Numbered from the stretch's first letter, positions 1 to 9,669 are shown. The stretch: 64,000 bases of DNA from Vibrio sp. PID17_43 (GCF_002608565.1 NZ_LIXM01000010.1:1-64000); one strand, 5' to 3'. Translations and numbers: made by a program. Notes: generated from the letters alone by a model not told the origin.

Positions 1-64
1 TCTTGCCCATTAAACGAGAAGATCGGATATATCCGAGAGCAATAAAAGCAAAGGCAAAGAAATA
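1..64. other. Unassigned left edge
   Basis: The first 64 bases lie beyond the lnt terminator and belong to a neighbour cut by the window edge. On the plus strand one frame stays open from the edge for 14 codons to a TAA at 43-45. On the minus strand another frame gives a short hydrophobic stretch. Neither is long enough to identify. Confidence 0.3.
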
Positions 65-103
65 CCCCAATAAAAAGAAAGCCAGTCAGCTTAACTGACT
101 GGC
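65..103 (-). terminator. Rho-independent terminator of lnt
   Basis: A 10-bp GC-containing inverted repeat at 81-103 is followed on the minus strand by a T-rich run at 67-80. It sits 33 bases beyond the lnt stop codon and closes the miaB-to-lnt gene series. Confidence 0.8.
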
Positions 104-135
104 ATTAGGCTATCATCGCCTCTTTCTTGGGAGTG

Positions 136-1653
136 TTATTTGTGTTTTCTTGGCAGCCACCAAGCTAACACTAAGCTCAATGCGACCCAAATATACAGTG
201 GCCAAGTGCCAAACATGCGGTAAGGCGTCTGTCCGTCTGTCGGCGTAAGCTCTGCACGCAGAACCGCAGTTTCAAACTGAGGGATCTGCTCAATGATTTT
301 ACCTTTGTGATCTGCCACAGCGGTTAAGCCGTTGTTGGTTGAACGAATCAGAGGTTTGCCTAACTCTAATGCGCGCATACGAGCGATTTCCATGTGTTGC
401 AGTGGACCAATTGAGTGTCCAAACCAAGCATCGTTTGAGAGCGTTAGTATGAAGTCCGTTTCGTCAGTGATGTTCTGACGCACTTGTTCATTAAAGATGA
501 TTTCATAGCACAATGCAGGAGCCATGTGCATGCCATTCGCGACAATGTTGGGTTGGACGAACGCGCCACGGCTGAACGATGACATTGGCAGGTTGAAGAA
601 TGGTGCAAGAGGGCGCAATATCTCTTCAAACGGTACGAATTCACCAAATGGCAATAGGTGATGCTTGTGATAGCGCTCGTTCATATCAAAGCTGTAATCG
701 CCATATGGTGTCACGCCAAGGGATAGAATGCTGTTGTAGAACTGACCGTCTTCACCTTGATTAACCACTCCGGTGATGATGCCGCTCTGGTTGATCTTCG
801 CAGCACTGTCGATGTTTCTTAAAAATGACGGCACTTCGATTTCAAACGCTGGAATTGCCGCTTCTGGCCAGACAATAATATCCGCATCCCAATTTTCACG
901 TGTCAGGTCCGCATATTTCATGATGGTAGGCCAACGCTGGCTTGGTAGCCATTTTAGTTTTTGGTCGACGTTGCCTTGAATAAGCGCCACTTTAGTGGTG
1001 TCTTTTACGCGAGGAGTCACCCAGTCGTATTGGCGAATACCAAAGCCAGCACTCAACAACACGGCAGGGATAATGATCATCAGCCATTGCTTGTGCAGCC
1101 AAGCGTAAGCTAATGCTCCAGCACAGATAAGAATAAACAGGGTTAAAAGCTCAACACCACCAATAGGCGCAAAGCTTGCCATCGGCGCATCAATTTGGCT
1201 GTAGCCAAGCCATAGCCAAGGGAAGCCTGTCATTACCCAGCCACGCAACCAGTCGGTGATCAGCCATAAAGCTGGGGCCGCTAGCAGCGCTTTAGTAAGC
1301 GTAAATTGAGGGAAAAGTTTGTTGTTTAGCCAAGCAAACAAGCCTGAATAAATTGCCAAGTAAGCAATCAACAAGCTCATTAAGAATAGGTTCGCAGTCA
1401 GCGGCATACCGCCAAAGCCAGCAATACTGACGTAAACCCAGCTAACACCCGTAGAGAATTGACCTAGACCCCAAGCGTAACCGATCCATAGCGCACGCTT
1501 GGGCGATTGGTTTGCAAGAAGAATAAGCAAGATAGCTGGACTAAGTATGGCAATCGGCCATAGTTGATAAGGGGCAAAAGCTAGGGTAGTTAAGGCGCCA
1601 ACAAAAGCGGCCACGAAGGGCCGCTTGAGGCGATGAAAGAGTACATTCATCAT
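136..1653 (-). CDS. lnt: Apolipoprotein N-acyltransferase
   Basis: Transfers a third acyl chain from phospholipid to the N-terminal cysteine of diacylated lipoproteins in the inner membrane, the last step of lipoprotein maturation. At 505 aa the length is normal for the family. The N-terminal ~200 residues are a run of hydrophobic membrane segments, followed by a carbon-nitrogen hydrolase domain. The expected catalytic triad is visible: Glu264 (in WPEAAIP), Lys330 (in [11 protein letters not shown]) and Cys382 (in ALCYEII). Two ATG codons are adjacent at the start, so the first residue is ambiguous. It is the last gene of the miaB-ybeZ-ybeY-corC-lnt series, a conserved gammaproteobacterial order. 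Several lipoproteins encoded in this window (NutA, Chb, LolB, FlgH, FlgO, FlgP) would be its substrates. Confidence 0.96.
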   Translation of the reverse strand: MMNVLFHRLKRPFVAAFVGALTTLAFAPYQLWPIAILSPAILLILLANQSPKRALWIGYAWGLGQFSTGVSWVYVSIAGFGGMPLTANLFLMSLLIAYLAIYSGLFAWLNNKLFPQFTLTKALLAAPALWLITDWLRGWVMTGFPWLWLGYSQIDAPMASFAPIGGVELLTLFILICAGALAYAWLHKQWLMIIIPAVLLSAGFGIRQYDWVTPRVKDTTKVALIQGNVDQKLKWLPSQRWPTIMKYADLTRENWDADIIVWPEAAIPAFEIEVPSFLRNIDSAAKINQSGIITGVVNQGEDGQFYNSILSLGVTPYGDYSFDMNERYHKHHLLPFGEFVPFEEILRPLAPFFNLPMSSFSRGAFVQPNIVANGMHMAPALCYEIIFNEQVRQNITDETDFILTLSNDAWFGHSIGPLQHMEIARMRALELGKPLIRSTNNGLTAVADHKGKIIEQIPQFETAVLRAELTPTDGQTPYRMFGTWPLYIWVALSLVLAWWLPRKHK

Positions 1654-1690
1654 TATATTTTTCTGATATTCCCGTTGTTAGGGTATCGCG

Positions 1691-2590
1691 TTACTCTTGA
1701 GTGGTTTCAACCAGTTTTTCTTCGTCTGGAATCGTCACTTGAAGTTGAATGACACGACGGTTGTCGGCTGCAGTCACTTTGAAGTTGTAACCTTCAAGTT
1801 CAACAACTTCGCCTCGAGAAGGTAGGTGACCAAAGGCCGTCATTACCATGCCGCCAACGGTATCTACTTCTTCATCGCTGAAGTCAGTACCGAACGTCTC
1901 ATTAAACTCTTCAATGGTTGTCAGAGCTCGGACAGCAAACGTGTGTTTGCTTAGCTTGCGGATATCGGTTTCTTCATCGTCATCGAACTCATCTTCAATG
2001 TCCCCAACGATTTCTTCAAGGATATCTTCGATAGTTACGAGGCCTGAAACGCCACCGAATTCATCGACAACAATCGCCATGTGATAACGTTCTTCACGGA
2101 ATTCTTTTAGCAGGCGGTCGACACGTTTACTTTCCGGTACAACGACTGCAGGTCGAATCACTTCTTCGATATCAAATGGGTTACTGCCTGAGCCCAAGTA
2201 TTTGAGTAAGTCCTTCGCTAGTAGGATGCCTTCCACATGGTCTTTATCTTCGCTGATCACAGGGTAGCGAGAATGTTGAGCATCGGTAATTAGCGCGATC
2301 AATGTATCCAGATCGTCTGTGCGCTCAACCGTAACCATTTGCGAACGCGGGATCATAATGTCACGCACGCGCATTTCGGAGATTTCCATAACACCTTCAA
2401 GCATATCGCGGGTGTCGTGGTCAATCAGGTCGTTGATTTCTGAGTCGCGGATAACATCCACAAGCTCTTGGCGGTCTTTTGGTTCGCCTTGAAATAGTTG
2501 ACCTAGACGTTCAAAGAAGGACTTTCTACTCGGACCTTCTGCCTTTTCTTTCTTACCTTCGTTAGAAGAGGGAGAATTATCTTCGTTCAT
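1691..2590 (-). CDS. corC: CorC, magnesium/cobalt efflux-associated CBS protein
   Basis: A 299-aa soluble protein of the CorC/HlyC group linked to Mg2+/Co2+ efflux. The N-terminus (to about residue 60) is charged. Two CBS domains follow at roughly 70-195, recognisable by [11 protein letters not shown] and by the [10 protein letters not shown]-like second repeat with [26 protein letters not shown]-terminal CorC_HlyC transporter-associated domain follows an acidic linker (DEFDDDEET). It lies between ybeY and lnt on the same strand, 37 bases before lnt, the usual position in enterobacteria and vibrios. The association with metal efflux is known for the family; the exact biochemical role is less settled. 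Confidence 0.93.
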   Translation of the reverse strand: MNEDNSPSSNEGKKEKAEGPSRKSFFERLGQLFQGEPKDRQELVDVIRDSEINDLIDHDTRDMLEGVMEISEMRVRDIMIPRSQMVTVERTDDLDTLIALITDAQHSRYPVISEDKDHVEGILLAKDLLKYLGSGSNPFDIEEVIRPAVVVPESKRVDRLLKEFREERYHMAIVVDEFGGVSGLVTIEDILEEIVGDIEDEFDDDEETDIRKLSKHTFAVRALTTIEEFNETFGTDFSDEEVDTVGGMVMTAFGHLPSRGEVVELEGYNFKVTAADNRRVIQLQVTIPDEEKLVETTQE

Positions 2591-2697
2591 TGTTTCTCAA
2601 TTAAGTAACGCTATCAGATGTGTGATAGCTCACGTAGAAAGGCGAGTACGAGGTATTGCCCTGGGTAGGTTGCCTTTCCCTTTCGAGTAACCTGTGG

Positions 2698-3162
2698 TTA
2701 CTCTTTTTCAGCAATGTATGGATCTTCGTAACCCATGCCTTGCATGATTTCTGTTTCGAGGGACTCCATCTCTTCAGCTTCGTCATCCTCGATATGGTCA
2801 TAACCTAGCAGATGCAAGCTGCCATGTACAACCATATGCGCCCAATGTGCTAGCAGAGGCTTATTCTGCTCAATAGCCTCTTTTTCAACAACTTGACGAC
2901 AGATAATTAAATCGCCTAGTAGATCCATTTCCATACCAGGTGGTACTTCAAATGGGAACGACAGCACGTTGGTTGGTTTGTCTTTACCACGATATTCATG
3001 GTTTAGCTCGTGACTTTCTTTTTCATCAACAATGCGAATGGTCAATTCTGCTTGAGGTTGAAAAAGAGGAATGGTCTTGTCTAACCACAATTGAAAATCT
3101 TGCTCTGAAGGTAAGCCTTCTTCATTTTCGACTGCCAGTTGTAAATCAAGTTCAATTGTCAT
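2698..3162 (-). CDS. ybeY: Endoribonuclease YbeY (rRNA maturation)
   Basis: A 154-aa single-strand endoribonuclease needed for 16S rRNA 3'-end maturation and ribosome quality control. The zinc-binding signature [11 protein letters not shown] is present, with His113, His117 and His123 as metal ligands, and [14 protein letters not shown] lies near residue 58. The ATG is 2 bases after the ybeZ stop, so the two are probably translationally coupled. The length and position match the family. Downstream, 107 bases separate it from corC. Confidence 0.96.
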   Translation of the reverse strand: MTIELDLQLAVENEEGLPSEQDFQLWLDKTIPLFQPQAELTIRIVDEKESHELNHEYRGKDKPTNVLSFPFEVPPGMEMDLLGDLIICRQVVEKEAIEQNKPLLAHWAHMVVHGSLHLLGYDHIEDDEAEEMESLETEIMQGMGYEDPYIAEKE

Positions 3163-3164
3163 GT

Positions 3165-4262
3165 TTATTCCTTGCTCGCCGTGACTTGTGCACTTAGCTC
3201 TGCCTTTGCTGCTTCTAGCAATTTTGCATCACGTTCTTCACGACGGCGTTTTTCGAATTCTTTACGTTCTTTCTGGTCTTGCGCTTCCCACTTCTCATAG
3301 GCATTAACGATGCGAGCAACCACAGGGTGACGCACAACATCGTCTGCTTGGAAGAAGTTAAAGCTGATGTCATCGACTTCACTGAGTACTTCAATCGCAT
3401 GACGAAGTCCGGATTTGGCGCCACGAGGCAAGTCGATCTGGGTTACGTCACCGGTGATCACTGCACGTGAATTGAAGCCGATACGCGTAAGAAACATCTT
3501 CATCTGCTCGACGGTGGTGTTCTGACTTTCATCTAAAATGATGAAGGCGTCGTTGAGCGTACGACCACGCATATAAGCCAGAGGCGCGACTTCAATGACG
3601 TTGCGCTCAATCAGCTTTTCAACACGCTCGAAGCCTAGCATTTCGAACAAAGCATCGTAAAGAGGACGCAGATATGGGTCGACTTTCTGACTTAAATCAC
3701 CGGGTAGGAAACCCAATTTTTCACCTGCTTCGACCGCAGGACGAGTCAATAGAATTCGGCGGACCTCTTGGCGTTCCAGTGCATCAACGGCTGCAGCGAC
3801 GGCTAAGTACGTTTTACCAGTACCCGCAGGACCAATGCCGAAAGTGATATCGTGCGTCACCATGTTTACCAGGTACTGAGCCTGATTTGGAGTACGCGGC
3901 TTGATCACGCCTTTTTTGGTTTTTACGAAGACTTCTTTACCGTGCTCGATGTTCGATTCAGTATTTTGCTCCAGGACACCGGATTCTTTGATCGCTAGGT
4001 GGATCTGTTCTGGTTCGATATCTGGCGTTTCGCCACGAACAGGTGCAGTATCAACGTAAAGTGTTTTTAGAATATCTAGCGCAGCGGCGGCAGTATGAGG
4101 TTTACCGACGATGGTGAAAAGGTCGCTACGGTGATTAATTTCAACGCCTAAACGACGTTCTAAGTGCTTGATGTTGTCGTCGAATGGACCGCACAGGCTT
4201 GCTAAACGGCGGTTATCTGAAGGTTCTAGGTTAATTTCTAGAGTTACGATTTTATTGCTCAA
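3165..4262 (-). CDS. ybeZ: PhoH-like ATPase YbeZ
   Basis: A 365-aa P-loop ATPase of the PhoH family. The Walker A motif GPAGTGKT is at residues 144-151, and a Walker B-like ILDESQN follows in the second half. The C-terminus is a charged coiled-coil-like tail rich in Glu, Lys and Arg, which is longer than the minimal PhoH core. YbeZ is genetically and physically linked to YbeY, whose gene follows after 2 bases, so a role in RNA metabolism or ribosome maturation is likely. A precise activity is not established from sequence. Confidence 0.93.
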   Translation of the reverse strand: MSNKIVTLEINLEPSDNRRLASLCGPFDDNIKHLERRLGVEINHRSDLFTIVGKPHTAAAALDILKTLYVDTAPVRGETPDIEPEQIHLAIKESGVLEQNTESNIEHGKEVFVKTKKGVIKPRTPNQAQYLVNMVTHDITFGIGPAGTGKTYLAVAAAVDALERQEVRRILLTRPAVEAGEKLGFLPGDLSQKVDPYLRPLYDALFEMLGFERVEKLIERNVIEVAPLAYMRGRTLNDAFIILDESQNTTVEQMKMFLTRIGFNSRAVITGDVTQIDLPRGAKSGLRHAIEVLSEVDDISFNFFQADDVVRHPVVARIVNAYEKWEAQDQKERKEFEKRRREERDAKLLEAAKAELSAQVTASKE

Positions 4263-4331
4263 AGTTACCTCTCATTGTAGCCAATCACTAGAGAGCTGAT
4301 AACGACCAGCTCTCCTTGGCGTTATACGAGC

Positions 4332-5756
4332 TTATGGCGTAAAAGTCGCTACACCTAGCTCATCTTCGCGACGGGTTTTCGCCATCATTTGCATTGGAGA
4401 AATCACGCTACGAAGGTCCATGTCTTTTTCTGTACGTACAAGCTCACCACGCAGTGAGTTGGCAAATACGTCAGTAATCTTAACGTCAACGAACTGACCG
4501 ATTAGATCCGCGCTACCTTCAAAGTTTACTACACGGTTATTTTCTGTACGAGCGCGTAGCTCCATTAGGTTCTTCTTAGAAGGACCTTCAACCAAAACGC
4601 GCTGCTCAGTGCCTAGCATTAGGCGAGAGTAGCGCATTGCCTGTGTATTAATGGTTTGTTGCAGTTCGTATAGACGCTCTTTCTTCACTTCTTCTGAGAG
4701 GTCACAAGGGTAATCTGCCGCTGGTGTGCCTGGACGAGGAGAGAAGATAAAGCTAAAACTCATGTCAAAGTCTACGTCTTTGATTAGCTTCATGGTGTCT
4801 TGGAAATCTTTGTCTGTTTCACCAGGGAAAGCAACGATAAAGTCAGAACTGATTTGGATATCAGGACGCGCTTTACGCAGTTTACGAATGATTGACTTGT
4901 ACTCGATTGCCGTGTGAGGACGCTTCATCATGGTCAGGATGCGGTCACTACCACTTTGTACTGGTAGGTGCAGGAAGCTCACAAGCTCCGGCGTGTCTTC
5001 GTATACCGCGATAATGTCGTCAGTAAATTCAAGTGGATGACTCGTTGTAAAGCGAATACGGTCGATACCATCTATAGACGCTACTAGGCGAAGCAGCTCG
5101 GCGAATGAACAGATCTCACCGTCGTGCATTGGGCCGCGGTAAGCATTGACGTTTTGACCAAGTAGGTTAACTTCACGAACGCCTTGCTCCGCTAATTGAG
5201 CGATCTCGTATAGTACGTCATCCATAGGACGACTCACTTCTTCACCACGAGTGTACGGTACAACACAGTAAGTGCAGTACTTAGAACAGCCTTCCATGAT
5301 AGAAACGAATGCCGTGGCACCTTCTGCACGAGGCTCAGGCAGACGGTCAAACTTTTCGATCTCTGGGAATGAAATATCCATGACTGGTGCTTCATCTGAT
5401 TGAGACTGTTTGATCATCTCAGGTAAACGGTGAAGCGTTTGTGGGCCAAAGATTACGTCAACGAATGGAGCACGTTGACGAATGTGGTCACCTTCTTGAG
5501 TTGCTACACAGCCACCTACGCCGATCACTACGCCAGGTTTTTTATCTTTTAGGGTTTTCCAACGACCAAGCTGGTGGAAAACTTTTTCTTGCGCTTTTTC
5601 ACGGATTGAACAGGTGTTAAGTAGAAGTACGTCTGCTTCCTCTGGCTCTTCAGTCAGCTCATAGCCGTTTGCAGCATTAAGCAGGTCGGCCATTTTTGAT
5701 GAATCGTATTCATTCATCTGGCAGCCCCAGGTTTTAATTAGCAGTTTCTTACTCAT
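4332..5756 (-). CDS. miaB: tRNA-2-methylthio-N6-dimethylallyladenosine synthase MiaB
   Basis: A radical-SAM methylthiotransferase that adds a methylthio group to i6A37 of tRNAs reading UNN codons. It is 474 aa long. The N-terminal UPF0004 domain has Cys12, Cys49 and Cys83 for the auxiliary 4Fe-4S cluster. The radical-SAM triad is Cys157, Cys161 and Cys164 (CSKYCTYC). A TRAM domain follows at the C-terminus. It is the first gene of the minus-strand series ending in lnt. The Leu-UAG and Gln-UUG tRNAs in this window are not its substrates, because it needs A37 in tRNAs that read codons starting with U. Confidence 0.97.
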   Translation of the reverse strand: MSKKLLIKTWGCQMNEYDSSKMADLLNAANGYELTEEPEEADVLLLNTCSIREKAQEKVFHQLGRWKTLKDKKPGVVIGVGGCVATQEGDHIRQRAPFVDVIFGPQTLHRLPEMIKQSQSDEAPVMDISFPEIEKFDRLPEPRAEGATAFVSIMEGCSKYCTYCVVPYTRGEEVSRPMDDVLYEIAQLAEQGVREVNLLGQNVNAYRGPMHDGEICSFAELLRLVASIDGIDRIRFTTSHPLEFTDDIIAVYEDTPELVSFLHLPVQSGSDRILTMMKRPHTAIEYKSIIRKLRKARPDIQISSDFIVAFPGETDKDFQDTMKLIKDVDFDMSFSFIFSPRPGTPAADYPCDLSEEVKKERLYELQQTINTQAMRYSRLMLGTEQRVLVEGPSKKNLMELRARTENNRVVNFEGSADLIGQFVDVKITDVFANSLRGELVRTEKDMDLRSVISPMQMMAKTRREDELGVATFTP

Positions 5757-6014
5757 CTCACTTTCGCTCGTTCAGTTGTACTTAAATCGGAGAGCTATTG
5801 CTCAAATTATAGCCGCCATCTCGGCGGTAAGCGGCGTATTGTACTGCTTTAAAAAGCACCTGACTAGTGATCTGATGAATTCTCTGCAAACCCTGATGAA
5901 ATCTAGTTTTTTGACCTACACGGAGCAAGGTTTTGTGTTAAAGAATTTTGTAAAAAAAGCGGTGGAACGTACAATTAAAAAACGCCAATTAATCAATGTG
6001 ATGAAGAGCAAGAA

Positions 6015-7190
6015 ATGAACAAGTATGACATCGTCGTAATCGGTGGCGGCATGGTAGGGGCAGCGGTTGCTGTCGGGTTTGCCAAGCAGGGGAGAAGTGT
6101 TATGGTCGTGGAGGGCGCTGAACCGAAAGGATTTGAGGCTTGTCAAGCTCTGGATATCCGCGTGTCTGCGATTTCCCATCAGTCGGTAAAGCTACTTGAT
6201 TCATTAGGCGCATGGTCCGCGATTGAGAGCATGAGAGTTTGCCCTTATCGTCGTTTGGAAACTTGGGAGCACCCAGAGTGTCGTACTCGTTTCCACTCTG
6301 ATGAGCTGCTATTAGAGCAGTTAGGTTACATCGTTGAAAACCGTCTGATCCAACTTGGGCTTTGGCAAGCTTTCGCCCAATATGATAACTTAGCGGTAAT
6401 GTGCCCTGAGCGATTGAAAAGCATAGAATTTTCTGATGTGAACCGTGTGACGCTAGAAAGCGGTGAGCAGTTTGAAGCGAATTGGGTGATCGGGGCTGAC
6501 GGTGCGAATTCTAAAGTTCGTCAATTGGCGGGCATTGGTGTGACCGCATGGGATTACCGTCAACACTGTATGCTGATCAATGTGAAGACCGCATTACCAC
6601 AGCAAGACATCACTTGGCAGCAATTCACACCGTCAGGTCCGCGTTCATTCTTGCCTCTATGCTCTCTAATTGAAGATGGTCACGAAGTTGGCCAAGGTTC
6701 GCTGGTGTGGTATGACTCTCCAAAGCGTATCAGGCAATTGTGTTCAATGACGAAATCTCAACTCAGAGAAGAGATCCTACGTCATTTCCCATCAGAACTC
6801 GGTGATATCGAGGTTTTGCAGTTTGGCTCATTCCCACTGACTCGTCGTCATGCTCAAAGCTATTCAAGTAAGAATTGCGTACTAGTCGGTGATTCTGCTC
6901 ATACGATTAATCCACTAGCTGGACAAGGCGTGAATCTCGGCTTTAAAGATGTTGGTGTACTGCTTGCGGTTACGGATCAGCAGGAGCAACTCAACGATGT
7001 GTTGTTAGCCAAGTATGAACGCGCTCGTCGTCCAGATAACTTATTAATGCAAACGGGTATGGATGTATTTTACAAAGGCTTTAGCAATGATCTAGGCCCG
7101 TTGAAGTTTGCTCGTAACGCAGCTTTAAAGCTGGCTGAAAACTCAGGACCGTTCAAAGTACAAGTGTTGAAGTACGCGTTGGGGATATAA
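6015..7190 (+). CDS. ubiF: 3-demethoxyubiquinol 3-hydroxylase (UbiF type)
   Basis: A 391-aa FAD-dependent monooxygenase of ubiquinone synthesis. Features in order: the N-terminal Rossmann fingerprint VIGGGMVGAAVA, a mid-protein DGANSKVRQLAG motif, and the C-terminal FAD motif GDSAHTINPLAGQGVNLG near residue 295. Identity to remembered E. coli UbiF is high along its whole length (PYRRLETWE, TWQQFTP, SFPLTRRHA, ALKYALG), which favours UbiF over the related UbiH and UbiI. The gene is divergent from miaB, with 258 bases between them. A clear hairpin terminator follows at 7234-7256. Confidence 0.9.
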   Translation: MNKYDIVVIGGGMVGAAVAVGFAKQGRSVMVVEGAEPKGFEACQALDIRVSAISHQSVKLLDSLGAWSAIESMRVCPYRRLETWEHPECRTRFHSDELLLEQLGYIVENRLIQLGLWQAFAQYDNLAVMCPERLKSIEFSDVNRVTLESGEQFEANWVIGADGANSKVRQLAGIGVTAWDYRQHCMLINVKTALPQQDITWQQFTPSGPRSFLPLCSLIEDGHEVGQGSLVWYDSPKRIRQLCSMTKSQLREEILRHFPSELGDIEVLQFGSFPLTRRHAQSYSSKNCVLVGDSAHTINPLAGQGVNLGFKDVGVLLAVTDQQEQLNDVLLAKYERARRPDNLLMQTGMDVFYKGFSNDLGPLKFARNAALKLAENSGPFKVQVLKYALGI

Positions 7191-7230
7191 GCAACTTGAA
7201 AACGGCAGATAGAAAAAATAACAGAGACAA

Positions 7231-7257
7231 AAAAGCGAGCCATGAGCTCGCTTTTTA
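7231..7257 (+). terminator. Terminator after ubiF
   Basis: A 7-bp stem (AGCGAGC / GCTCGCT) with a 5-base loop is flanked by an A run on the left and a T run on the right. It can work in either direction but mainly serves ubiF. Confidence 0.8.
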
Positions 7258-7293
7258 ATTCTGGATATCAAAGAACGCCCGAGTCCAGAATCG

Positions 7294-7328
7294 AAAAAAT
7301 AAAAAAAAAACCAGCAAATTAATGCTGG
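7294..7328 (-). terminator. Terminator of the 20-tRNA operon
   Basis: On the minus strand the stem CCAGCA / TGCTGG (7311-7328) is followed by a long, nearly uninterrupted T tract at 7295-7310. It lies 12 bases beyond the last tRNA. Confidence 0.85.
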
Positions 7329-7340
7329 CTTTCTTAATCA

Positions 7341-7425
7341 TGGTGCGGTCGGAGAGACTTGAACTCTCACACCTTGCGGCGCCAGAACCTAAATCTGGTG
7401 CGTCTACCAATTCCGCCACGACCGC
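7341..7425 (-). tRNA. tRNA-Leu(UAG), copy 1
   Basis: An 85-nt tRNA including an encoded CCA, with a 7-bp acceptor stem GCGGTCG/CGACCGC, anticodon TAG and a long class II variable arm. It has the C form of the variable-arm loop. It is the most promoter-distal tRNA of the array. Confidence 0.97.
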
Positions 7426-7480
7426 ATCGTATTTTTTTAGTTATCAAGGCAATTGGTATAACCTTAACAACGTTTTGTAA

Positions 7481-7555
7481 TGGCAGGGCTACCTGGATTC
7501 GAACCAGGGAATGGCGGCATCAAAAGCCGCTGCCTTACCGCTTGGCGATAGCCCT
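7481..7555 (-). tRNA. tRNA-Gln(UUG), copy 1
   Basis: A 75-nt tRNA with encoded CCA and anticodon TTG. Its acceptor stem is AGGGCTA/TAGCCCT, whereas the other five Gln copies have AGGTCTA/TAGACCT. This is a compensated G-C to T-A pair difference, so this is a distinct gene version. Confidence 0.97.
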
Positions 7556-7602
7556 ACAGGTCTTAGTCTTTCAACTAAGTGCTCTCCAATTAAGGAAAGT
7601 AA

Positions 7603-7687
7603 TGGTGCGGTCGGAGAGACTTGAACTCTCACACCTTACGGCGCCAGAACCTAAATCTGGTGCGTCTACCAATTCCGCCACGACCGC
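7603..7687 (-). tRNA. tRNA-Leu(UAG), copy 2
   Basis: An 85-nt class II tRNA with anticodon TAG and encoded CCA. It has the T form of the variable-arm loop (GCCGTAAGG rather than GCCGCAAGG). Confidence 0.97.
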
Positions 7688-7734
7688 ATTTTTAATTTAC
7701 GGAATTAATAGTATAAACTATTTCTTCGAATAAA

Positions 7735-7811
7735 TGGTGGCTACGACGGGATTCGAACCTGTGACCCCATCATTATGAGTGATGTGCTCTAACCAGCTGA
7801 GCTACGTAGCC
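7735..7811 (-). tRNA. tRNA-Met(CAU), elongator, copy 1
   Basis: A 77-nt tRNA with encoded CCA, anticodon CAT and acceptor stem GGCTACG/CGTAGCC. The paired first base of the acceptor stem marks an elongator and not an initiator tRNA. Confidence 0.95.
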
Positions 7812-7833
7812 AAATTTTAACTCTTCATTAAGA

Positions 7834-7918
7834 TGGTGCGGTCGGAGAGACTTGAACTCTCACACCTTGCGGCGCCAGAACCTAAATCTGGTGCGTCTAC
7901 CAATTCCGCCACGACCGC
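7834..7918 (-). tRNA. tRNA-Leu(UAG), copy 3
   Basis: An 85-nt class II tRNA with anticodon TAG and encoded CCA, with the C form of the variable-arm loop. Confidence 0.97.
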
Positions 7919-7983
7919 ATCTTAATGTGTATTGCTGAGAGAATTGGTAAAACCTCAACAACATCCCTTTTTAGGGAGAATAA

Positions 7984-8058
7984 TGGCAGGTCTACCTGGA
8001 TTCGAACCAGGGAATGGCGGCATCAAAAGCCGCTGCCTTACCGCTTGGCGATAGACCT
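7984..8058 (-). tRNA. tRNA-Gln(UUG), copy 2
   Basis: A 75-nt tRNA with anticodon TTG, acceptor stem AGGTCTA/TAGACCT and encoded CCA. Confidence 0.97.
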
Positions 8059-8088
8059 ACAATGCTCTAATAAAAGAGACTTTAATAA

Positions 8089-8173
8089 TGGTGCGGTCGG
8101 AGAGACTTGAACTCTCACACCTTACGGCGCCAGAACCTAAATCTGGTGCGTCTACCAATTCCGCCACGACCGC
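8089..8173 (-). tRNA. tRNA-Leu(UAG), copy 4
   Basis: An 85-nt class II tRNA with anticodon TAG and encoded CCA, with the T form of the variable-arm loop. Confidence 0.97.
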
Positions 8174-8206
8174 ATAATTACTGAGTAGACTCAATAATCA
8201 AAATAG

Positions 8207-8281
8207 TGGCAGGTCTACCTGGATTCGAACCAGGGAATGGCGGCATCAAAAGCCGCTGCCTTACCGCTTGGCGATAGACCT
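8207..8281 (-). tRNA. tRNA-Gln(UUG), copy 3
   Basis: A 75-nt tRNA with anticodon TTG, acceptor stem AGGTCTA/TAGACCT and encoded CCA. The adjoining spacer at 8174-8206 is nearly identical to the one at 8899-8931. Confidence 0.97.
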
Positions 8282-8320
8282 ACAGGCGATAGTCAAAAGA
8301 CATATCAATTTAGAAAAGTA

Positions 8321-8405
8321 TGGTGCGGTCGGAGAGACTTGAACTCTCACACCTTGCGGCGCCAGAACCTAAATCTGGTGCGTCTACCAATTCCGCCACG
8401 ACCGC
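8321..8405 (-). tRNA. tRNA-Leu(UAG), copy 5
   Basis: An 85-nt class II tRNA with anticodon TAG and encoded CCA, with the C form of the variable-arm loop. Confidence 0.97.
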
Positions 8406-8458
8406 GACTTTTCTTTCAACGTTTAGATCAATTGGTGAGATCTAAATGTAGTTGTAAA

Positions 8459-8535
8459 TGGTGGCTACGACGGGATTCGAACCTGTGACCCCATCATTAT
8501 GAGTGATGTGCTCTAACCAGCTGAGCTACGTAGCC
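8459..8535 (-). tRNA. tRNA-Met(CAU), elongator, copy 2
   Basis: A 77-nt tRNA, the same sequence as Met copy 1, with anticodon CAT. The Met-Leu-Gln block at 8459-8782 repeats the block at 7735-8058 almost exactly, including the spacers. Confidence 0.95.
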
Positions 8536-8557
8536 AAATTTTTACTCTTCATTAAGA

Positions 8558-8642
8558 TGGTGCGGTCGGAGAGACTTGAACTCTCACACCTTACGGCGCC
8601 AGAACCTAAATCTGGTGCGTCTACCAATTCCGCCACGACCGC
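8558..8642 (-). tRNA. tRNA-Leu(UAG), copy 6
   Basis: An 85-nt class II tRNA with anticodon TAG and encoded CCA, with the T form of the variable-arm loop. Confidence 0.97.
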
Positions 8643-8707
8643 ATCTTAATATTTATTGTTGAGAGAATTGGTAAAACCTCAACAACATCCCTATTTAGGG
8701 AGAATAA

Positions 8708-8782
8708 TGGCAGGTCTACCTGGATTCGAACCAGGGAATGGCGGCATCAAAAGCCGCTGCCTTACCGCTTGGCGATAGACCT
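8708..8782 (-). tRNA. tRNA-Gln(UUG), copy 4
   Basis: A 75-nt tRNA with anticodon TTG, acceptor stem AGGTCTA/TAGACCT and encoded CCA. Confidence 0.97.
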
Positions 8783-8813
8783 GCAGGCAGTAGTATTGCT
8801 ACTACTTAAAATA

Positions 8814-8898
8814 TGGTGCGGAAGGAGAGACTTGAACTCTCACACCTTGCGGCGCCAGAACCTAAATCTGGTGCGTCTACCAATTTCGCCACTTCCGC
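8814..8898 (-). tRNA. tRNA-Leu(UAG), copy 7, divergent acceptor stem
   Basis: An 85-nt class II tRNA with anticodon TAG. It differs from the other nine Leu copies: the acceptor stem is GCGGAAG/CTTCCGC, with both sides changed so that pairing is kept, and GGCGAAATTGG replaces GGCGGAATTGG near the D arm. From memory this resembles E. coli leuW more than its neighbours do, so it may be the ancestral copy. Confidence 0.96.
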
Positions 8899-8931
8899 AT
8901 AATTACTGAGCATGCTCAATAATCAAAATAA

Positions 8932-9006
8932 TGGCAGGTCTACCTGGATTCGAACCAGGGAATGGCGGCATCAAAAGCCGCTGCCTTACCGCTTGGCGAT
9001 AGACCT
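8932..9006 (-). tRNA. tRNA-Gln(UUG), copy 5
   Basis: A 75-nt tRNA with anticodon TTG, acceptor stem AGGTCTA/TAGACCT and encoded CCA. Confidence 0.97.
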
Positions 9007-9022
9007 GCAGGCAATAAATATA

Positions 9023-9107
9023 TGGTGCGGTCGGAGAGACTTGAACTCTCACACCTTGCGGCGCCAGAACCTAAATCTGGTGCGTCTACCAATTCCGCCA
9101 CGACCGC
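9023..9107 (-). tRNA. tRNA-Leu(UAG), copy 8
   Basis: An 85-nt class II tRNA with anticodon TAG and encoded CCA, with the C form of the variable-arm loop. It is only 26 bases from copy 9, the one place where two Leu genes are adjacent. Confidence 0.97.
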
Positions 9108-9133
9108 ATATACTTACTTAAACTGTTTCAAGA

Positions 9134-9218
9134 TGGTGCGGTCGGAGAGACTTGAACTCTCACACCTTACGGCGCCAGAACCTAAATCTGGTGCGTCTAC
9201 CAATTCCGCCACGACCGC
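9134..9218 (-). tRNA. tRNA-Leu(UAG), copy 9
   Basis: An 85-nt class II tRNA with anticodon TAG and encoded CCA, with the T form of the variable-arm loop. Confidence 0.97.
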
Positions 9219-9285
9219 ATCTTGAATTTTTACAATCATTAGTTAACTGGTAAAAACTAATGATCTTGTATTCTTATAAAAAGAA

Positions 9286-9362
9286 TGGTGGCTACGACGG
9301 GATTCGAACCTGTGACCCCATCATTATGAGTGATGTGCTCTAACCAGCTGAGCTACGTAGCC
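9286..9362 (-). tRNA. tRNA-Met(CAU), elongator, copy 3
   Basis: A 77-nt tRNA with anticodon CAT and encoded CCA, the same sequence as the other Met copies. Confidence 0.95.
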
Positions 9363-9439
9363 ATCTTTTTGAGCGAGACAATATAAACCTTCGCGCCCTA
9401 AGTGACAACCCTTTATTTAAGGAATCTCACTTTGAATAG

Positions 9440-9514
9440 TGGCAGGTCTACCTGGATTCGAACCAGGGAATGGCGGCATCAAAAGCCGCTGCCTTACCGC
9501 TTGGCGATAGACCT
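9440..9514 (-). tRNA. tRNA-Gln(UUG), copy 6
   Basis: A 75-nt tRNA with anticodon TTG, acceptor stem AGGTCTA/TAGACCT and encoded CCA. The spacer at 9515-9545 repeats the one at 8783-8813. Confidence 0.97.
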
Positions 9515-9545
9515 GCAGGCAGTAGTATTGCTACTACTTAAAACA

Positions 9546-9630
9546 TGGTGCGGTCGGAGAGACTTGAACTCTCACACCTTACGGCGCCAGAACCTAAATC
9601 TGGTGCGTCTACCAATTCCGCCACGACCGC
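9546..9630 (-). tRNA. tRNA-Leu(UAG), copy 10
   Basis: An 85-nt class II tRNA with anticodon TAG and encoded CCA, with the T form of the variable-arm loop. Confidence 0.97.
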
Positions 9631-9669
9631 ATCTATTCCTAACAATTCTTATGAAAGAATTGTTAGGAA

